From NCBI GenBank assembly GCA_016928395.1, contig JAFGKV010000067.1:1-33571 (forward strand): DNA of 33,571 nt, in the 5' to 3' direction. The stretch is from Candidatus Fermentibacterota bacterium. GTDB taxonomy: Bacteria; JAFGKV01. Positions 32,685 through 33,571 of the stretch are shown here, piece by piece (positions within the stretch are counted from its first letter, which is position 1; every line of letters begins with the position of its first letter). Under the pieces are notes generated by a model. That model saw nothing but the letters and a program-made list of their open reading frames with translations. It ran no database searches and had not been told where the DNA came from. The position numbers were made by a program, and so were the translations under genes.

Positions 32685-33221
32685 ATGATGCGACACGGTG
32701 TGGTCCTTCTCGCCGCGGTCGTGCTCTTGTTCTCATGTGCCTCCAAGTCCGAGCCCCCGGCCAAACGCGGGGACTCCGCCTCCGGCGCGCTCACCGCGGG
32801 CACACCCGGTGCGGCCAAGCCTATCCCTGGCAAACCTGCGGCGAAGCCTGCCAGGCGCGTTGACCCTGCGTTCGCGTACAAGCTCCTCAAGCATGACACT
32901 CCGAAGGAGATGCGCTCGGAATCCGTGACGGTGGTGTCGGTGAGAGTAAGAAACTCCTCCAACCGCACGTGGCTGGCCAAGGGCCCCATCAAACTGGGCT
33001 ACTATTGGCTGGATGCCGCGGGCACGCGCATCCCCAAAGCCCAGGGGCGCGTTCTTGTGAGGAAGGATACCCCTCCCGACTCGACGGTGGGCATCCGCTG
33101 CCGCGCCAAGGCCCCGGCGACCAAGGGTGAGCATGCCCTCGCCTATGACATGATCGACGGCACGACCTGGTCCGGCAACAAGGACGCCCCAAGGACTCGC
33201 GTCCCCCTCAAGGTCAAGTAG
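32685..33221 (+). CDS. Ig-like surface lipoprotein, copy 2
   Basis: This 178-residue paralog of the lipoprotein at 28795-29331 has the same length, the signal MMRHGVVLLAAVVLLFSC (Cys18), a similar linker and the same Ig-like domain (VVSVRVRNSSNRTWLAKG, LGYYWLDAAGTRI, TPPDSTVGIRCRAKAP, YDMIDGTTWSGNKD). The start has AAAGGAG six to seven bases upstream. The Trp-Phe of copy 1 (TTWFGNKG) is Trp-Ser here, a possible difference in the ligand-binding loop. Substitutions are frequent in the linker and at third codon positions, so both copies appear to be under coding constraint. The gene closes the cassette with the acyltransferase pair. Confidence 0.82.
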   Translation: MMRHGVVLLAAVVLLFSCASKSEPPAKRGDSASGALTAGTPGAAKPIPGKPAAKPARRVDPAFAYKLLKHDTPKEMRSESVTVVSVRVRNSSNRTWLAKGPIKLGYYWLDAAGTRIPKAQGRVLVRKDTPPDSTVGIRCRAKAPATKGEHALAYDMIDGTTWSGNKDAPRTRVPLKVK

Positions 33222-33571
33222 CCCCAATCACGTACCGAAGCCACGCAACCGTTGCGGAGGTAGAGGCGTTTTCTCCTGTCGCCTGCTGCACGAGGGGGAG
33301 TTGACGGTTATCCTGCTCCGCGGGAGAATGCAGCGCGAGCCGCGATCAGTGAAGGCGACTGGCGCGAGTACTATTTCCCGCCCGAAGCCTCCACCCCCGC
33401 GGCCTGATCAGTAGCGCAGGATCAGGGCGATGCGTTGGTACTCGCGGAGGAGGTCTTTCTCCACGAAGACCACTCTGCCCTTCTTCGGATGTTCCGCGTT
33501 TGCGAGACGGGGTGGGGAGTACGAAAGACGTTGCCATTTAAGGCGATTTCCGTCTCTCGGTCAGCTTCTTC
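33222..33571. other. right-edge region after the second lipoprotein
   Basis: No complete gene is seen in these 350 bases. A minus-strand open frame without a start lies at 33408-33560. I see no RNA gene or terminator with a T-tract. Confidence 0.4.
33408..33560 (-). pseudogene. startless ORF fragment, possible frameshifted 3' end of a gene
   Basis: On the minus strand a frame ending at a TGA (33408-33410) reads plausibly as protein (AEHPKKGRVVFVEKDLL, EYQRIALILRY) but has a stop at its left end (33561-33563) and no good start codon. The frame beside it is open to the window edge (EADRETEIALNGNVFR) and ends soon after. A frameshift or a decayed gene would explain both. It could also be chance. 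No family is recognised. Confidence 0.25.

Larger units (their letters stand above)
32602..33221 (+). repeat. direct duplication, copy 2
   Basis: This is the second copy of the segment at 28710-29331, with the same gene length and promoter context. It has diverged mainly in the linker and at third codon positions. Confidence 0.7.

Overview
This window looks like a chromosome segment of an uncultured, fairly GC-rich (about 60% by eye) Gram-negative bacterium. Three things point to the Fibrobacteres-Chlorobi-Bacteroidetes (FCB) superphylum, for example an Eisenbacteria-, Latescibacteria- or Krumholzibacteria-like lineage. First, a PorV/PorQ-family outer-membrane protein is encoded directly before a secreted M6 protease whose C-terminus resembles a FlgD/type IX sorting domain. 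Second, there are many exported lipoproteins and TPR proteins, including one with a Cys...NPFDPxNP N-terminus. Third, start codons are often GTG or TTG. The phylum assignment is an inference. I see no rRNA, tRNA, CRISPR array, transposase or phage gene.

Layout. 1-6073 (minus strand): holA (DNA polymerase III delta), a PorV-like protein, a large M6 metalloprotease with FG-GAP repeats, and an exported DUF5683-like protein that runs off the left edge. 6118-11831 (plus): an envelope module made of a PEGA-domain protein, a beta-propeller lipoprotein (ATGA overlap), a TPR/SH3 protein, and a membrane-anchored TPR/formylglycine-generating-enzyme-like protein preceded by a structured leader. 12198-12683 (minus): a DUF4446 protein. 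12984-17847 (minus): a three-subunit molybdenum hydroxylase with ATGA-overlapping genes (FAD, 2Fe-2S, Mo subunits), preceded by the radical SAM protein AmrS. 18272-21298 (minus): a TPR lipoprotein, a small DUF5683-like protein, RidA, two tandem DUF507 proteins and a 72-residue protein, the last with a good sigma-70 promoter. 21475-22662 (plus): a galactokinase-like GHMP kinase with an altered sugar-binding signature.

22828-28223 (minus): an orphan NtrC-type sigma-54 response regulator, then a probable sigma-54 promoter, then a tight operon of a fibronectin-III lipoprotein, a DUF4384 protein with one CxxCH motif, and a sulfatase-fold/TPR lipoprotein whose nucleophile position is Thr. 28795-33221 (plus): two paralogous 178-residue Ig-like lipoproteins flank an MBOAT O-acyltransferase (AlgI-like) and an AlgX/AlgJ-like SGNH protein, an arrangement that looks like an envelope-polysaccharide acylation cassette. 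The right edge carries a startless ORF fragment.

Most of the window serves the cell envelope: export, surface lipoproteins, polysaccharide modification and TPR scaffolds. Housekeeping or metabolic genes (holA, ridA, Mo hydroxylase, GHMP kinase) lie between. The two best candidates for undescribed systems are the lipoprotein/MBOAT/SGNH/lipoprotein cassette and the sigma-54-controlled lipoprotein/DUF4384/sulfatase operon. Intergenic hairpins are common but mostly lack T-tracts.
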